Of a stretch of 64,000 nucleotides of DNA, positions 63,631-64,000 are shown piece by piece. Both the position numbers and the translations under genes were made by a program. Position 1 is the first letter of the stretch. Each line of letters starts with the position of its first letter. This DNA is from VRUE01 sp963704545. Its GTDB lineage: Bacteria; Actinomycetota; Thermoleophilia; Solirubrobacterales; 70-9. A model generated the notes under the pieces. That model was not told the DNA's origin. It made no database searches and saw only the letters and a program-made list of their open reading frames with translations. The stretch covers positions 1,550,001 to 1,614,000 of the forward strand of contig OY969915.1 of the NCBI GenBank assembly GCA_963704545.1. Reading direction: 5' to 3'.

Positions 63631-64000
63631 ATGCCCGAGCTGCCGGAGGTGGAGACCGTCTGCCGGCAGCTCGATCCGGAGCTGGCGGGGAGGACGATCG
63701 AGGCGTTGGAGGTGCTCGATGCGCGCTGGTGCCGGCCGACGCCGCCGGAGAAGCTCGAAGCCGCGGTCAGCGGAGCGACGATCGAGGGCCTGGGCCGGCG
63801 CGGCAAGTACCTGCTGCTGGGACTGGACGGCGCCCGAACGCTGGTCATGCACCTGCGGATGACCGGCAACCTGGTCCTGGTCGAGGGAGAGAGCAGGCTC
63901 GACCCCTCCGAGGGGCGGCGGCTGTACGAGGGCGAGCGCTCGGTCTCCGAGCGCCATCTCCGCGCTCGCTTTCGGCTCGGCGAAGGGCGCGAGCTCTGGT
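63631..64000 (+). CDS. mutM: Formamidopyrimidine-DNA glycosylase, 3' truncated by window
   Basis: The first 123 residues are visible. PELPEVETVCRQL carries the catalytic N-terminal proline and Glu. The family continues with GLGRRGKYLLLGLDGART (DNA-binding Lys) and VMHLRMTGNLVLVEG. Excises 8-oxoguanine and formamidopyrimidines. The ATG start is required because proline 2 is the nucleophile; TAGAAC lies 6 nt upstream. The gene continues beyond position 64000. Confidence 0.93.
   Translation, partial: MPELPEVETVCRQLDPELAGRTIEALEVLDARWCRPTPPEKLEAAVSGATIEGLGRRGKYLLLGLDGARTLVMHLRMTGNLVLVEGESRLDPSEGRRLYEGERSVSERHLRARFRLGEGRELW

Overview
The window is G+C-rich (about 70% by eye) with strongly GC-biased third codon positions. 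Several linkages are actinobacterial, notably recN-steA-steB followed by pyrG and a tyrosine recombinase, together with alaS-ruvX-mltG-aroE-aroC-aroKB-aroQ-pepP-efp-nusB. Unusual fusions (IscU-MnmA, AroK-AroB, sigma factor plus anti-sigma-like tail), DUF3866/DUF3307 proteins and many apparently leaderless genes suggest a deep-branching actinobacterium, most likely class Thermoleophilia (Solirubrobacterales-like). That placement is inference from gene content, not from a marker tree.

Layout. 1-3.8 kb: two ABC half-transporters, a secreted protein, a GtrA-like protein, and a convergent intergenic region packed with inverted repeats. 3.9-9.3 kb: an accessory-looking amino-acid cluster with a degenerate leucyl-tRNA synthetase paralogue, a GNAT-fold protein and a threonine-synthase-like enzyme. 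Three leaders here share a short sequence block. 9.3-12.1 kb: ETF-quinone oxidoreductase under a promoter overlapped by two dyads, then a 1-kb island of small genes ending in a second copy of the ETF-QO tail. 12.1-16 kb: a cAMP module in which an MFS carrier with a C-terminal cyclic-nucleotide-binding domain is translationally coupled to a CHASE2 adenylate cyclase. 16-20.6 kb: secreted repeat proteins, a cupin, two ArsR-like regulators flanking a 19-codon mini-gene with a strong terminator, and tRNA-Met.

20.6-30.7 kb: peptidase, glutamate formimidoyltransferase, metallo-beta-lactamase-fold hydrolase, hisS-aspS, IscU-MnmA, a small repeat protein and the ECF sigma factor. 30.9-42.4 kb: alaS, ruvX, mltG, the shikimate pathway (aroE, aroC, fused aroKB, aroQ), Xaa-Pro peptidase, a diguanylate cyclase and an M42 peptidase. 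42.4-48 kb: SDR, secreted protein, efp, nusB, XseB-like, ispA and dxs (isoprenoid precursors). 48-50.5 kb: a gene-poor stretch with three copies of a dispersed repeat and a frameshifted acetyltransferase. 50.6-64 kb: tlyA, nadK, MFS exporter, recN, steA, steB, a MraY/WecA-like membrane transferase, pyrG, M20 peptidase, DUF3866, xerD and the start of a formamidopyrimidine-DNA glycosylase.

Recurring themes are (i) TANNNT -10-like hexamers placed 6-10 nt before start codons with no Shine-Dalgarno, implying leaderless transcripts; (ii) short palindromic elements, including a 49-bp element found once between genes and once in frame inside a CDS, plus palindromic inserts in alaS, dxs and mnmA; (iii) two nucleotide-signalling enzymes (cAMP and c-di-GMP). 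The strongest candidate for an undescribed system is the LeuRS-paralogue/GNAT pair with shared leader elements, which might use aminoacyl-tRNA or an aminoacyl-adenylate outside translation. This is a hypothesis from sequence features only.
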